Assembly (NCBI GenBank): GCA_036263655.1
Contig: DATAGP010000017.1
Coordinates: 5,307-69,306 of the forward strand
Direction of reading: 5' to 3'
Origin: Schlegelella_A sp036263655
Lineage (GTDB): Bacteria > Pseudomonadota > Gammaproteobacteria > Burkholderiales > Burkholderiaceae_C
Length of the DNA stretch: 64,000 nt
Positions 8,525 through 17,855 of this stretch are shown one piece after another (the first letter of the stretch is position 1; every line of letters starts with the position of its first letter). Both the position numbers and the translations under genes were made by a program. The notes beneath the pieces were generated by a model. That model had not been told where the DNA came from. It was given only the letters and a program-made list of their open reading frames with translations, and made no database searches.

Positions 8525-8540
8525 CTGAACATATGTCCAG
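8525..8540. promoter_or_regulatory. LexA box 1 (CTG-N10-CAG)
   Basis: The 16-mer CTGAACATATGTCCAG is a match to the gammaproteobacterial-type SOS consensus, with the central ATAT core. It lies 20 bases before the lexA start and overlaps the discarded ATG at 8532. Confidence 0.9.
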
Positions 8541-8542
8541 TC

Positions 8543-8558
8543 CTGTATTTTCATCCAG
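8543..8558. promoter_or_regulatory. LexA box 2 (CTG-N10-CAG)
   Basis: The 16-mer CTGTATTTTCATCCAG has the full CTGT left arm and lies two bases from box 1, so two LexA dimers would bind side by side with 18 bp between centres. It ends ten bases before the asparaginase ATG at 8569, so binding should also affect that divergent gene. Confidence 0.9.
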
Positions 8559-8568
8559 TTTCCGCGAA

Positions 8569-9483
8569 ATGCAAAGCATGCCTCGAATCCTTGTCGTCCT
8601 CGGCACCGGCGGAACCATCGCGGGCAGCGCGCCATCACCCGCCGACCACCTGGCCTACCGCTCCGCGACGCTCGCCGTGACGCGGCTCCTCCAGGACGTG
8701 CCGGTCCCCGACGGCTATGCGCTCGAGAGCGAGCAGGTGGCGCAGATGGACAGCAAGGACATGGACTTCGCCACCTGGCGCCGGCTCTCCGAGCGGGTCG
8801 CTCATCACGCTGGGCGCGAGGACGTGTGCGCGATCGTCGTGACGCACGGCACCGACACGCTCGAGGAGACCGCGTACTTCCTGCATCGCGCCCTAGCCCC
8901 GGCCAAGCCCGTCGTGCTCACGGGAGCGATGCGACCGGCGACCTCGAGCGAGGCGGACGGTCCGCGCAACCTGGCCGATGCGCTGGCCGTGGCGACGCAG
9001 GCCGCAGAAGCGGCCGAGGCCGGTGTCGCGGTCGTCTTCGCCGGCAGCGTCCATTCGCCCGTCGATGTCCGCAAGGAGCACACCGTGCGCCCCGATGCCT
9101 TCGGCTCGGGCGATGCCGGTCCCGTGGGCCGGCTGGAGGCCGGCCGGCTGCACGCACTGCGCCCTTGGCCTTGCGACCCGGCGATCGGCCTGGCGGCGCT
9201 GCCGGAAGCGGGCAGCGAGTGGCCGTGGGTCGCCATCGTGACCAGCGGCGCCGGCGTCGATGCCCGTCAGGTCGACGCGCTGGTCGGCGCGGGATGCGCC
9301 GGGATCGTGGTCGCAGGCACCGGCAACGGCATGGTGCACCGCGACCTGGAGGCGGCGCTGCGAAAGGCAGAGGCGAGCGTCGTCGCGGTGCTGCGCAGCT
9401 CGCGCTGTCCGGCGGGAGGCATCGTCGAGCCGTCAGGGCGCATCGAAGCGCCGGCAGGCAGCATCGGCGAGCCGGCGCGTTGA
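8569..9483 (+). CDS. L-asparaginase, cytoplasmic
   Basis: A 304-residue asparaginase hydrolysing L-asparagine to aspartate and ammonia. The first catalytic loop is VLGTGGTIAG with Thr16 as nucleophile, the second VVTHGTDTLEET supplies the Thr-Asp pair, and the catalytic Lys is in DVRKEHT. There is no signal peptide, so it acts in the cytoplasm. The start could be 8569 or the in-frame ATG at 8578. Both lie directly beside LexA box 2, so the promoter must overlap the boxes. A hairpin follows the stop. Confidence 0.9.
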   Translation: MQSMPRILVVLGTGGTIAGSAPSPADHLAYRSATLAVTRLLQDVPVPDGYALESEQVAQMDSKDMDFATWRRLSERVAHHAGREDVCAIVVTHGTDTLEETAYFLHRALAPAKPVVLTGAMRPATSSEADGPRNLADALAVATQAAEAAEAGVAVVFAGSVHSPVDVRKEHTVRPDAFGSGDAGPVGRLEAGRLHALRPWPCDPAIGLAALPEAGSEWPWVAIVTSGAGVDARQVDALVGAGCAGIVVAGTGNGMVHRDLEAALRKAEASVVAVLRSSRCPAGGIVEPSGRIEAPAGSIGEPAR

Positions 9484-9504
9484 CCCGACGAGCCGCTTCC
9501 CTCG

Positions 9505-9524
9505 GCCGGCGTGCTGACGCCGGC
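9505..9524. terminator. Hairpin between convergent asparaginase and ohr
   Basis: GCCGGCGT and ACGCCGGC form a perfect 8-bp stem with a 4-base GCTG loop, 22 bases after the asparaginase stop and 64 bases beyond the ohr stop. No U-tract follows on either strand, so it may be a transcript-end stabiliser rather than an efficient intrinsic terminator. Confidence 0.4.
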
Positions 9525-9587
9525 GAAGGCACGCGTGGAGCTGGTCTTGCGTCTGCTCGCTACCCGCGCCGCGAGATAGAACGCCGC

Positions 9588-10013
9588 TCAGACGACGTTG
9601 AGATCGACCTCGATGTTGCCGCGCGTGGCGTTCGAATACGGGCAGACCTGGTGCGCCGCGTCGACGAGCCGCCGCGCCGCGTCCTTCTCCATCCCCGGCA
9701 GGTTCACGTGCAGCGCGACCTGCAGGCCGAAGCCCTGCGGGATGGGCCCGATGCCGACGTCGGCGCTGATCGACGTCTCGGCCGGCAGCGTCACCTTCTG
9801 CTTGCCGGCGACCGCCTTCAGCGCGCCGAGGAAGCACGCCGAGTAGCCGGCCGCGAACAGCTGCTCGGGATTGGTGCCCGGAGCGCCGTTGCCGCCCATT
9901 CCCTTGGGGACGGTGAGCTTGACGTCGAGCATGCCGTCGTCGCTCTTCGAAGAGCCGTCGCGGCCGCCAGTCGACGTCGCGTGCGCGGTGTAGAGAACCT
10001 TGTCGAGCTTCAT
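9588..10013 (-). CDS. ohr: Organic hydroperoxide resistance protein, Ohr/OsmC family
   Basis: A 141-residue thiol peroxidase reducing organic and lipid hydroperoxides. The two redox cysteines are Cys60 in AAGYSACFLGAL and Cys124 in HQVCPYSNATRGN; the second motif is diagnostic for Ohr over OsmC. No OhrR regulator lies next to it. It starts 18 bases after the ABC-F gene and is the last gene of the dapD-pilU-dapE-prmB-abcF-ohr run, so it may depend on that operon's promoter. Confidence 0.95.
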   Translation of the reverse strand: MKLDKVLYTAHATSTGGRDGSSKSDDGMLDVKLTVPKGMGGNGAPGTNPEQLFAAGYSACFLGALKAVAGKQKVTLPAETSISADVGIGPIPQGFGLQVALHVNLPGMEKDAARRLVDAAHQVCPYSNATRGNIEVDLNVV

Positions 10014-10031
10014 GGTGTCCTTTCGGGAGAG

Positions 10032-12011
10032 TCAGTCCACCGATTCTGCGATCTCGTCGATTTGCGTGCTGAGCTCGAGCCAGCGCGCCTCGAGCTGCTC
10101 GATCTGCTCGGCGACGAGCTTGAGCCGGCGGCCGTTCTCGGCAAGCCGGGCCGGGTCGATCGCCTCGCCGTCGAACGCGGCTTCGAGCGCCTCGCGCTCG
10201 GCGAAGAGCACGCCGAGCCGGTTGTCGACCTGGTTCAGCTCCTTGCGGAGCGGCTTGGCGGCGTCGGCACGTTGCAGTCGGGCCGCGGCGGCGGCCTTGC
10301 GATCCGGTCGGGGCGCCGCGACCGTGCCGGCCGGGGCCGCCGCCGGAGCGCTCTGTGCCGCCGGAGCGGTCTTGGCATCGGCGCCGGCGCGTGCGCCGCG
10401 CGCTGCCGCCTTCGACTGCTCGAGCAGCCAGCGCTGGTAGTCGTCGAGGTCGCCGTCGAAGGGTCCGAGCGCGCCGGCGGCGACCAGCCAGAACTCGTCG
10501 CAGACCTCGCGCAGCAGGGCGCGGTCGTGGCTGACCAGCATCACCGTGCCCTCGAATTCGTTGAGCGCCACGCTCAGCGCTTCGCGGGTGGTCAGGTCGA
10601 GGTGGTTGGTCGGCTCGTCGAGGAGGAGCAGGTTGGGGCGCTGCCAGACGAGCATCGCCAGCACCAGCCGCGCCTTCTCGCCGCCCGACAGTGTGCCGAC
10701 GGGCTGCGCCGCCATCTCGCCGGTGAAGCGGAAGGAGCCGAGGAAGTCGCGCAGCTCCTGCTCGCGCGCCGCCGGGCCGACGTCGCGGGCGAGCCGGACC
10801 ATGTGCATCAGCGGCCCGTCGGCCGGCGAGAGGACGTCCAGCTCCTGCTGCGCGAAGTAGCCGATCGTGAGCCCCTTGCCGGCGACGATCTCTCCCGACA
10901 GCGGTGGCAGCTCGCCGGCGATCGTCTTGACGAAGGTCGACTTGCCCTGTCCGTTGGCGCCGAGGATGCCGATGCGCTGGCCGGCGAGCACCGAGCGGTC
11001 GATGCCGCCGACGATGCGCCTGGCCTCGCCGCCGTCCTGCCCCGCGTAGCCGCAGGCGACGTTGGCGAAGGCGAGCATCGGGTTCGGCAGGCTCGGCGGC
11101 TCGCGGAACTCGAACTGGAAGTCGGCGCTGGTCAGTACCGGCGCGAGCCTCTCCATCCTCGCCAGGGCCTTGACCCGGCTCTGCGCCTGCTTGGCCTTGC
11201 TGGCCTTGGCCTTGAAGCGGTCGATGAACTTCTGCAGGTGCGCCATGCGCTCCTTCTGCTTCTCGAAGCTAGCCTGTGCCTGGGCCAGCCGGACGGCACG
11301 CATCTCCTCGAAGGCGGTGTAGTTGCCGCTGTAGCGGGTGAGCCGGGTCTCGTCGAGGTGGACGGTGACGCGGGTCACCGCGTCGAGGAACTCGCGGTCG
11401 TGGCTGATGACGATCATCGTGCCGGCGTAGCGTTGCAGCCAGGCCTCGAGCCAGACCAGGGCGTCGAGGTCGAGGTGGTTCGTCGGCTCGTCGAGCAGCA
11501 TCAGGTCGGCGGGGCACATCAGGGCCCGGGCGAGCTGCAGCCGCATCCGCCAGCCGCCGGAAAAGCTCGACACCGGCGCCTCGAGCTCGGCGCTCTGGAA
11601 GCCGAGGCCGAGCAGCATCGCCTGGGCCCGCGGCCGCGCATCGAAGCCGCCGGCCTCGCTGATCGCTTCGTGGGCGTGGCCCATGGCGTCGCCGTCGCCG
11701 CTGGCTTCGGCCCGCGCGAGCGCCGCTTCCGCTTCGGCGAGCTGCGTGTCGCCGGCGAGCACGAAGGCGGTGGCGCTCTCCTGGGATTCGGGCATCTCCT
11801 GCGCCACTTCGCCGATGCGCCAGCGCGGCGGCACGCCGAGATCGCCCGCGTCGGCGTGCAGCCGGCCGGCCAGCAGCGAGAAGAGCGACGACTTGCCGGC
11901 GCCGTTGCGGCCCACGAGGCCGACCTTCTCGCCGGGCTGGATGGTGAGGCTGGCGCGATCGAGGACGAGCTTGCTGCCGCGGCGAAGGGAGAGCTGGGTC
12001 AGGACGAGCAT
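10032..12011 (-). CDS. ABC-F family ATPase (YheS-like)
   Basis: A 659-residue soluble protein with two ABC ATPase domains and no membrane segment. Domain 1 has Walker A GLVGRNGAGKSS, signature SSFSGGWRMRLQLARAL and Walker B LMLLDEPTNHLDL; domain 2 has ILGANGQGKST, TLSGGEKARLVLAMLVW and LLLLDEPTNHLDL. A basic linker near residues 230-300 corresponds to the P-site tRNA interaction motif. A low-complexity Ala/Pro stretch (about 540-590) precedes a C-terminal coiled coil. ABC-F proteins act at the ribosomal E site; the E. coli YheS-like architecture fits best. It lies between prmB and ohr with 17- and 18-base gaps. Confidence 0.92.
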   Translation of the reverse strand: MLVLTQLSLRRGSKLVLDRASLTIQPGEKVGLVGRNGAGKSSLFSLLAGRLHADAGDLGVPPRWRIGEVAQEMPESQESATAFVLAGDTQLAEAEAALARAEASGDGDAMGHAHEAISEAGGFDARPRAQAMLLGLGFQSAELEAPVSSFSGGWRMRLQLARALMCPADLMLLDEPTNHLDLDALVWLEAWLQRYAGTMIVISHDREFLDAVTRVTVHLDETRLTRYSGNYTAFEEMRAVRLAQAQASFEKQKERMAHLQKFIDRFKAKASKAKQAQSRVKALARMERLAPVLTSADFQFEFREPPSLPNPMLAFANVACGYAGQDGGEARRIVGGIDRSVLAGQRIGILGANGQGKSTFVKTIAGELPPLSGEIVAGKGLTIGYFAQQELDVLSPADGPLMHMVRLARDVGPAAREQELRDFLGSFRFTGEMAAQPVGTLSGGEKARLVLAMLVWQRPNLLLLDEPTNHLDLTTREALSVALNEFEGTVMLVSHDRALLREVCDEFWLVAAGALGPFDGDLDDYQRWLLEQSKAAARGARAGADAKTAPAAQSAPAAAPAGTVAAPRPDRKAAAAARLQRADAAKPLRKELNQVDNRLGVLFAEREALEAAFDGEAIDPARLAENGRRLKLVAEQIEQLEARWLELSTQIDEIAESVD

Positions 12012-12028
12012 GCGGCCATTTTCGCCGC

Positions 12029-12904
12029 CTAGCCGGGCAGGGCGGCGCGCTCGATCAGGACGACCCGGTCGGCGCCGCCGCTCGTTTCCAGCCAGGCGCA
12101 TTCGAGGCGCGGGAAGGCGCGCTCGAAGTGCCGCCGCTCGTGCCCGATCTCGAGCACCAGCACGCCTTCGTCGCTCAGCTGCGCCTTCGCCTCTGCGACG
12201 ACGCGGCGGACGAGGTCCATGCCGTCGGCACCGCCGGCGAGCGCGAGGCGCGGCTCGGCCCGGTACTCGGGAGGCAGCGCGGCCATGCTGGCGTCGTTAA
12301 CGTACGGCGGGTTGCAGAGGATCAGGTCGTAGGGACCGCGCACCTTCTCGAACAGGTCCGACTCGACGACGGTGATGCGGTCCTCGAGACGATGCCGGGC
12401 GACGTTGATGCGCGCGATCTCGAGCGCCGGCGCGGAGATGTCGGACGCATCGACGACCACCTCGGGGTAGACCATGGCGGCGAGCACGGCCAGGCTGCCG
12501 TTGCCCGTGCACAGGTCGAGCACCCGCCGTGTCCGCTCCGACAGCCACGCATCGAGCGTTCCGGTCTCCTCGACGTCGACCAGCAGCTCGGCGATGAAGG
12601 AGCGCGGGACGATCGCCCGCTCGTCGACCGTGAAGGGGATGTCCTGCAGCCACGCCTCGCGCGTGAGGTAGGCGGCGGGGAGGCGCGTCTCGATCCGCCG
12701 CTCGATCAGCGCCTCGACTTTCGCCCGGTCCGCCGCGCTGACGTCCCGCCTGCCTTGTACTTCGAGGGCATCGAGCGGCAGGCCGAGCGCCCACGTCACC
12801 AGCCAGGCCGCCTCGTCGAAGGCATTGGCGGTGCCGTGCCCGAACGAGACGCCGGCCCGCTTCAGGCGCTCCGCCTGCGCCACCACCAGCTCGACGAGCG
12901 TCAT
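12029..12904 (-). CDS. prmB: 50S ribosomal protein L3 N5-glutamine methyltransferase
   Basis: A 291-residue SAM-dependent methyltransferase. The SAM-binding motif is VLDLCTGNGSLAV and the catalytic NPPY is in LILCNPPYVNDASM, which contacts the target glutamine. The long N-terminal domain and the sequence FTVDERAIVPRSFIAELL separate PrmB from the release-factor enzyme PrmC. It methylates a glutamine of ribosomal protein L3. The ATG overlaps the dapE stop by four bases (ATGA), so translation is coupled. Confidence 0.94.
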   Translation of the reverse strand: MTLVELVVAQAERLKRAGVSFGHGTANAFDEAAWLVTWALGLPLDALEVQGRRDVSAADRAKVEALIERRIETRLPAAYLTREAWLQDIPFTVDERAIVPRSFIAELLVDVEETGTLDAWLSERTRRVLDLCTGNGSLAVLAAMVYPEVVVDASDISAPALEIARINVARHRLEDRITVVESDLFEKVRGPYDLILCNPPYVNDASMAALPPEYRAEPRLALAGGADGMDLVRRVVAEAKAQLSDEGVLVLEIGHERRHFERAFPRLECAWLETSGGADRVVLIERAALPG

Positions 12905-14049
12905 CGCAGCAGCTGCTCGAGCGTCGCCCGGTAGACGTTCTTCAGCACGTCGAGGCTGGCGATGTCGACGCATTCGTCGATCTTGTGGATGCTTTCGTTG
13001 ACCGGCCCGAGCTCGACGACTTCCTTGCAGAGACGCGAGATGAAGCGGCCGTCGGACGTGCCGCCGGTCGTCGACAGCGCCGTGTCGACGCCGGCATGGG
13101 TGCGGATGGCGGCGGCCAGCGCCTCGCTGAGCGCTGCCGGCTCGCTCAGGAACGGCTCGCCGCCGAGCCGCCAGGCGATGTCGAAGCGCTCGCCGTGCTT
13201 CGCGACGATGGCCTCGAGCCGCGCCTTCAGCGACTCGGGCGTCGACTCGGTGCTGAAGCGGAAGTTGAAATCGACGACGAGCTCGCCCGGGATGACGTTG
13301 CCGGCGCCCGTGCCGGCGTGGATGTTCGACATCTGCCAGGACGTGGGCAGGAAATGCGCGTTGCCGCGGTCCCATTCGACGGCCACGAGCTCGGCGAGGA
13401 TCGGCGCTGCCGCGTGGATCGGGTTGTTCGCCAGCTGCGGGTAGGCGATGTGGCCCTGCACGCCGTGGATGCGGAGCCTGCCCGACAGGGTGCCGCGGCG
13501 GCCGTTCTTGATGGTGTCGCCGAGGCGCTCGACCGACGTCGGCTCGCCGACGATGCAGTAGTCGAGCGCAATGCCTTGCGCCGTCAGCCAGTCGCAGACC
13601 CGCGCCGTGCCGTCCGTCGAGGGACCTTCCTCGTCGCTCGTGATGAGGAAGGCGAGGCTGCCGGCGTGCTGCGGGCACGCGGCGACGAATTCCTCCGCGG
13701 CGACGACCATGGCCGCGATCGAGCTCTTCATGTCGGCGGCGCCGCGGCCGTACAGCTTGCCGTCGCGTCGTGTCGGCACGAAGGGGTCGCTGCTCCAGGC
13801 CTCGAGCGGGCCGGTGGGCACGACGTCGGTGTGGCCGGCGAAGACGAGGCGCTTGCCGGCCGGATGGCCTCCGGGCCGTTCCGCCCACAGGTTGCTGACC
13901 CGGGCCGAGTCCCGGCCGAACGGCAGGTGCGTGCAGGTGAAGCCGAGCGCGCGCAGGCGCGCGGCGATCAGGTCCTGGCAGCCGGCGTCGTCGGGCGTGA
14001 CCGAAGGCCGCGCGACCAGTTGCTCAGCGAGGCTCAGCGTCGCCGACAC
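12901..14049 (-). CDS. dapE: Succinyl-diaminopimelate desuccinylase
   Basis: A 382-residue M20 metallohydrolase removing succinate from N-succinyl-LL-diaminopimelate in lysine and peptidoglycan synthesis. The di-zinc ligands are visible in FAGHTDVVPTG (His), YGRGAADMKSS (Asp), ITSDEEGPS (the catalytic Glu and ligand Glu) and NESIHKID (His). The dimerisation domain occupies about residues 180-295. It is 15 bases after pilU and overlaps prmB. With dapD in the same operon it supplies two steps of the succinylase branch. Confidence 0.96.
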   Translation of the reverse strand: MSATLSLAEQLVARPSVTPDDAGCQDLIAARLRALGFTCTHLPFGRDSARVSNLWAERPGGHPAGKRLVFAGHTDVVPTGPLEAWSSDPFVPTRRDGKLYGRGAADMKSSIAAMVVAAEEFVAACPQHAGSLAFLITSDEEGPSTDGTARVCDWLTAQGIALDYCIVGEPTSVERLGDTIKNGRRGTLSGRLRIHGVQGHIAYPQLANNPIHAAAPILAELVAVEWDRGNAHFLPTSWQMSNIHAGTGAGNVIPGELVVDFNFRFSTESTPESLKARLEAIVAKHGERFDIAWRLGGEPFLSEPAALSEALAAAIRTHAGVDTALSTTGGTSDGRFISRLCKEVVELGPVNESIHKIDECVDIASLDVLKNVYRATLEQLLR

Positions 14050-14064
14050 GGCATGAAGCGAAGG

Positions 14065-15255
14065 CTAGAAGCGGCGGAAATTCGACGCCGTCCCGGCCGT
14101 CTCCTCCGGACGCACGTCGATCGTGATCTCGGTGAAGCTGGGCTGGTCGTCGTTGTCTTCCTTCTTCGGCACGATGCGCGAGACCGGCGTCATGTCGTTC
14201 TGCAGGCGCCACATCAGGTTGGTCGGCGAGTCGGCGTAGGCCAGGCCTTCGTCGCGGGTGATGAGGTTCTGCGTGATCATCCGCGCGAGATCCTGCTCGA
14301 AGGTCTGCGAGCCCTCGGCCAGCGACTTCTCCATCGATTCCTTGACGCCGCTGAAGTCGCCGCGTTCGATCAGCTCCTGGATCAGCTTGGTGTTGAGCAG
14401 CACCTCGACCGCGGGGACGCGGCCGCCGGCGACGCTGCGCACCAGGCGCTGCGACACCACCGAGCGCAGGCCGGCGGCGAGGTCGGCGAGGAGCGCCGGG
14501 CGTGCCTCCGGCGTGTAGAAGGACAGGATCCGGCCGAGCGCGTGATAGCTGTTGTTGGCGTGCAGCGTCGAGAGCACCAGGTGGCCGGACAGCGCGTACG
14601 AGATGGCCGCGGTCATGGTTTCGCGGTCGCGGATCTCGCCGATCATGATGCAGTCGGGCGCCTGGCGCAGCGCCGTCTTGAGGCCGATCTGCAGGCTCTG
14701 CGTGTCGCGGCCCACTTCGCGCTGGTTGACGACCGACTTCTTGTTGTTGAACAGGAACTCGATCGGATCCTCGATGGTGAGGATGTGCCCGGCCATCTGC
14801 TGGTTGCGCTGCTCGAGCATCGAGGCCAGCGTGGTGCTCTTGCCCGCCCCCGTCGCGCCCACCATCAGGATCAGGCCGCGCTTTTCCAGCACCAGCTGGT
14901 TGAGGATCGACGGGACGTTGAGGCTCTCGAGCGACGGGATGTCGAAGGGAATGCAGCGGAAGACGGCGGCGATGGTGCCGCGCTGCTTGAAGCCCGACAG
15001 GCGGAAGCTGCCGACGCCGGGGAGGCCGACGCCGACGTTGAGCTCGCCGGTGTCCTCGAGCTCCTCGAGCTGGCTCGGCGTCAGCAGCTCGGCGAGCAGC
15101 TGGCGCGGCTGGGCATGCGTGAGCGGCTGGTCCGACAGCTGCAGCAGTTGGCCGTTGATCTTGATCAGGATCGGCGAGCTGGCCGACAGGTACACGTCGG
15201 ACGCGCCCTTCTCCGACATCAGCCGGAGCACGCGCTCCATGTTCCCCGCGCTCAT
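14065..15255 (-). CDS. pilU: Type IV pilus retraction ATPase, PilU-like
   Basis: A 396-residue secretion ATPase of the PilT/PilU group. The N-terminal PAS-like domain spans about 1-110; the core has Walker A MVGATGAGKSTT, an Asp box in ILTIEDPIEF, Walker B CIMIGEIRDRETM and a His box in VLSTLHANNS. The C terminus (KESMEKSLAEGSQTFEQDL) resembles PilU rather than PilT, which usually ends with an AIRNLIRE motif that is absent. It works at the inner-membrane base of the type IV pilus. Its placement between dapD and dapE is a conserved betaproteobacterial arrangement; no other pilus genes are nearby. Confidence 0.88.
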   Translation of the reverse strand: MSAGNMERVLRLMSEKGASDVYLSASSPILIKINGQLLQLSDQPLTHAQPRQLLAELLTPSQLEELEDTGELNVGVGLPGVGSFRLSGFKQRGTIAAVFRCIPFDIPSLESLNVPSILNQLVLEKRGLILMVGATGAGKSTTLASMLEQRNQQMAGHILTIEDPIEFLFNNKKSVVNQREVGRDTQSLQIGLKTALRQAPDCIMIGEIRDRETMTAAISYALSGHLVLSTLHANNSYHALGRILSFYTPEARPALLADLAAGLRSVVSQRLVRSVAGGRVPAVEVLLNTKLIQELIERGDFSGVKESMEKSLAEGSQTFEQDLARMITQNLITRDEGLAYADSPTNLMWRLQNDMTPVSRIVPKKEDNDDQPSFTEITIDVRPEETAGTASNFRRF

Positions 15256-15279
15256 GACCGTTCCTTCATGCCCGCTCCC

Positions 15280-16101
<822 letters not shown>

Positions 16102-16278
16102 GGGTGTCTCGGATTGTAGGGAGGGGTTGCGCGGCAGCCCTCGCGGGCGGCGTCGCAGGGCGGCACTTTTGCCCACAAAGGAAGTCGCCGCGCGCGCCGT
16201 TGCCGGCATGCCGCGAGTGTCGGTCACCCGACCCCATTCAGGGTGGACGTCGGCACGCGCCCGCAAGGCTCCCCGCCC

Positions 16279-16307
16279 TTGACGCGGGGGGTGCCCCTGA
16301 CCATCAT
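16279..16307 (+). promoter_or_regulatory. Candidate sigma-70 promoter for the 487-residue orphan protein
   Basis: TTGACG at 16279-16284 and CATCAT at 16302-16307 are separated by 17 bases (five of six and four of six consensus matches). Transcription would start near 16314, 25 bases before the ATG, leaving room for the AGGAG at 16327-16331. Confidence 0.45.
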
Positions 16308-16338
16308 TCCGCCCTGTTCAAACGAGAGGAGTACGGAC

Positions 16339-17802
16339 ATGGCTGGCCTCGATGTACCTGCGTCGCTCACCGCCGAATCCTGGAACGGGAAGGCCGGCGG
16401 GCTCGACAAGTCGAAGAGCGCCGCCAAGACGACGCTCGCCAACAGCCTGAAGGCGCTGCAGGCCGACGTCAAGGGCGCCAGGTGGACGCTGCTCGACATC
16501 GACAAGCTCGGCTCTGCCAAGGAGCTCGACGATCGGATGAAGGAGCTGGAGGCGGAGAAGAAGGCTGCCACCGAAAAGGTCGGCAAGCAGATCGCGGCCG
16601 TGCTCAAGGCGGTCGAGAGCTGCAACGGCAAGGACATCGACAAGAAGGCTGCCGACGCACTGAAGTCCATCAAGGCGGAGGCCCCGGCGCAGAAGGGCGC
16701 CGTCGAAGCCAAGTTCAGCGCTGCGATCGCGGCCGTGGCGCAGAAGCTGAAGACCCTGCCGAAGGCGCCGGCGAAGACGCCCGCGCCCACCGCCGCCAGC
16801 CCCACGGCGGCGAAGAAGGCCCAGGGCATGGCCAAGACGTACCGCAAGCTCGGGCTCGAGGCAATCATGAAGGCGCGCATGAAGCCGCAGATGAAGCCTT
16901 CGCGGTTCATGGTCGTCGAGTTCGAGAAGTCGGCGCTCTTCTACATGGGCATGAAGTACGACAAGGCGAAGACGCAGGAAGCGTTGAAGGCGCTGTGTCC
17001 GAACGAGAAGTTCAAGAAGACCTATGTCGACCCGAACAGCAAGGTGATCTGGGAAAAGGGCGTCCTGACGCTGGTCAGCAACAAGATCCCGCCCAAGTTC
17101 GCCACCAAGCTGACGCGCTCCAGCAAGCTCATCCTCGGCAGGGGAATGAAGATCCGCATGCGGACGGAAGCCGGCGAGGCGGTCGAGCCCGAAGGCGCGG
17201 CGGCCGACGAGATGTCGGAAGCCGATCTGAAGGCCGAACTGGCGAAGATGGCCGGTGACGCCGACGTCGAGGAGGACGAGGACGACGTCAGCCCGGACAG
17301 CGTCGAGGACGATGGCGACGACGACCAGCCGGCGGCCGCGCAGGCGCCCGCCCAGGCCGGCACCGCGGCCAAGTCGGCAGGCGCGGCCGCCAAGCCCGCC
17401 GCCGCCGCGGCGCCGGCGAACCCGGCCCTGGCCACCGCCCGCAAGCAGTGGGTCGACACGCGCACTGCGGCCAAGACCGAGATCGACGGACTGTTCGCGG
17501 AGATCGGCAAGCTGTACGGCGCCGGCCAGGAGGCTCAGCTCGACGCCGCCCGCAAGACCCTGGACACCTGCATGAACGTGCTCGGCAAGCTCGACACCGA
17601 GCTCGATGCCTTGCTGGTCGCGAAGGACACCAACGAGCGGGCGCAGAAGATGGCGCGGGCCCGCTCGACGGCCGACACCCTCATCAACTTCGTGCAGTCG
17701 AACAAGGTGATGACCAGCCTCGACGACAACGAGGTGCGCAAGATCACGGCCGCGAAGAAGATCACGAGCAGCCTCGCGGAGGTCAGAAGGGCGCTGTCCT
17801 GA
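16339..17802 (+). CDS. Orphan helical protein, 487 residues, function unknown
   Basis: I do not recognise this protein. AGGAG at 16327-16331 sets the ATG at 16339. Residues 1-150 are Lys/Ala/Glu-rich and read as a long helical or coiled-coil region with a repeated Lys-Ala heptad feel. Residues 185-278 (PSRFMVVEFEKSALFYMGMK to KLILGRGMKIRMRTE) are the only globular, aromatic-containing part and the likely conserved core. Residues 308-329 are almost pure Asp/Glu, 331-364 a Pro/Ala linker, and 365-487 a second helical domain beginning TARKQWVDTRTAAKTEI. There is no signal peptide, lipobox or membrane helix, so it should be cytoplasmic. It has its own promoter-like sequence and a strong terminator, so it is a stand-alone transcription unit between the dap operon and queF. 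Confidence 0.8.
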   Translation: MAGLDVPASLTAESWNGKAGGLDKSKSAAKTTLANSLKALQADVKGARWTLLDIDKLGSAKELDDRMKELEAEKKAATEKVGKQIAAVLKAVESCNGKDIDKKAADALKSIKAEAPAQKGAVEAKFSAAIAAVAQKLKTLPKAPAKTPAPTAASPTAAKKAQGMAKTYRKLGLEAIMKARMKPQMKPSRFMVVEFEKSALFYMGMKYDKAKTQEALKALCPNEKFKKTYVDPNSKVIWEKGVLTLVSNKIPPKFATKLTRSSKLILGRGMKIRMRTEAGEAVEPEGAAADEMSEADLKAELAKMAGDADVEEDEDDVSPDSVEDDGDDDQPAAAQAPAQAGTAAKSAGAAAKPAAAAAPANPALATARKQWVDTRTAAKTEIDGLFAEIGKLYGAGQEAQLDAARKTLDTCMNVLGKLDTELDALLVAKDTNERAQKMARARSTADTLINFVQSNKVMTSLDDNEVRKITAAKKITSSLAEVRRALS

Positions 17803-17828
17803 CGCCGCCGCCCCGGTGAGCCGACGAC

Positions 17829-17855
17829 AGGGCGCTGCGGCGCCCTTCGTCCTTC
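17829..17855. terminator. Terminator between orphan gene and queF
   Basis: AGGGCGC and GCGCCCT form a 7-bp stem with a TGCG loop (17829-17846), followed on the plus strand by the pyrimidine-rich TTCGTCCTT. It lies 27 bases after the orphan-gene stop and just beyond the convergent queF stop, so it can serve both genes. Confidence 0.6.

Noticed and set aside
8503..8532. lexA start at the ATG at 8532
   Set aside because: That ATG lies inside LexA box 1 and has no ribosome binding site; the ATG at 8505 has GGGAG at the right distance.
8826..12032. Long plus-strand frame antisense to ohr and the ABC-F gene
   Set aside because: Composition of antisense shadow type (Arg/Ala/Gly-rich), no ribosome site, and well-supported genes on the other strand.
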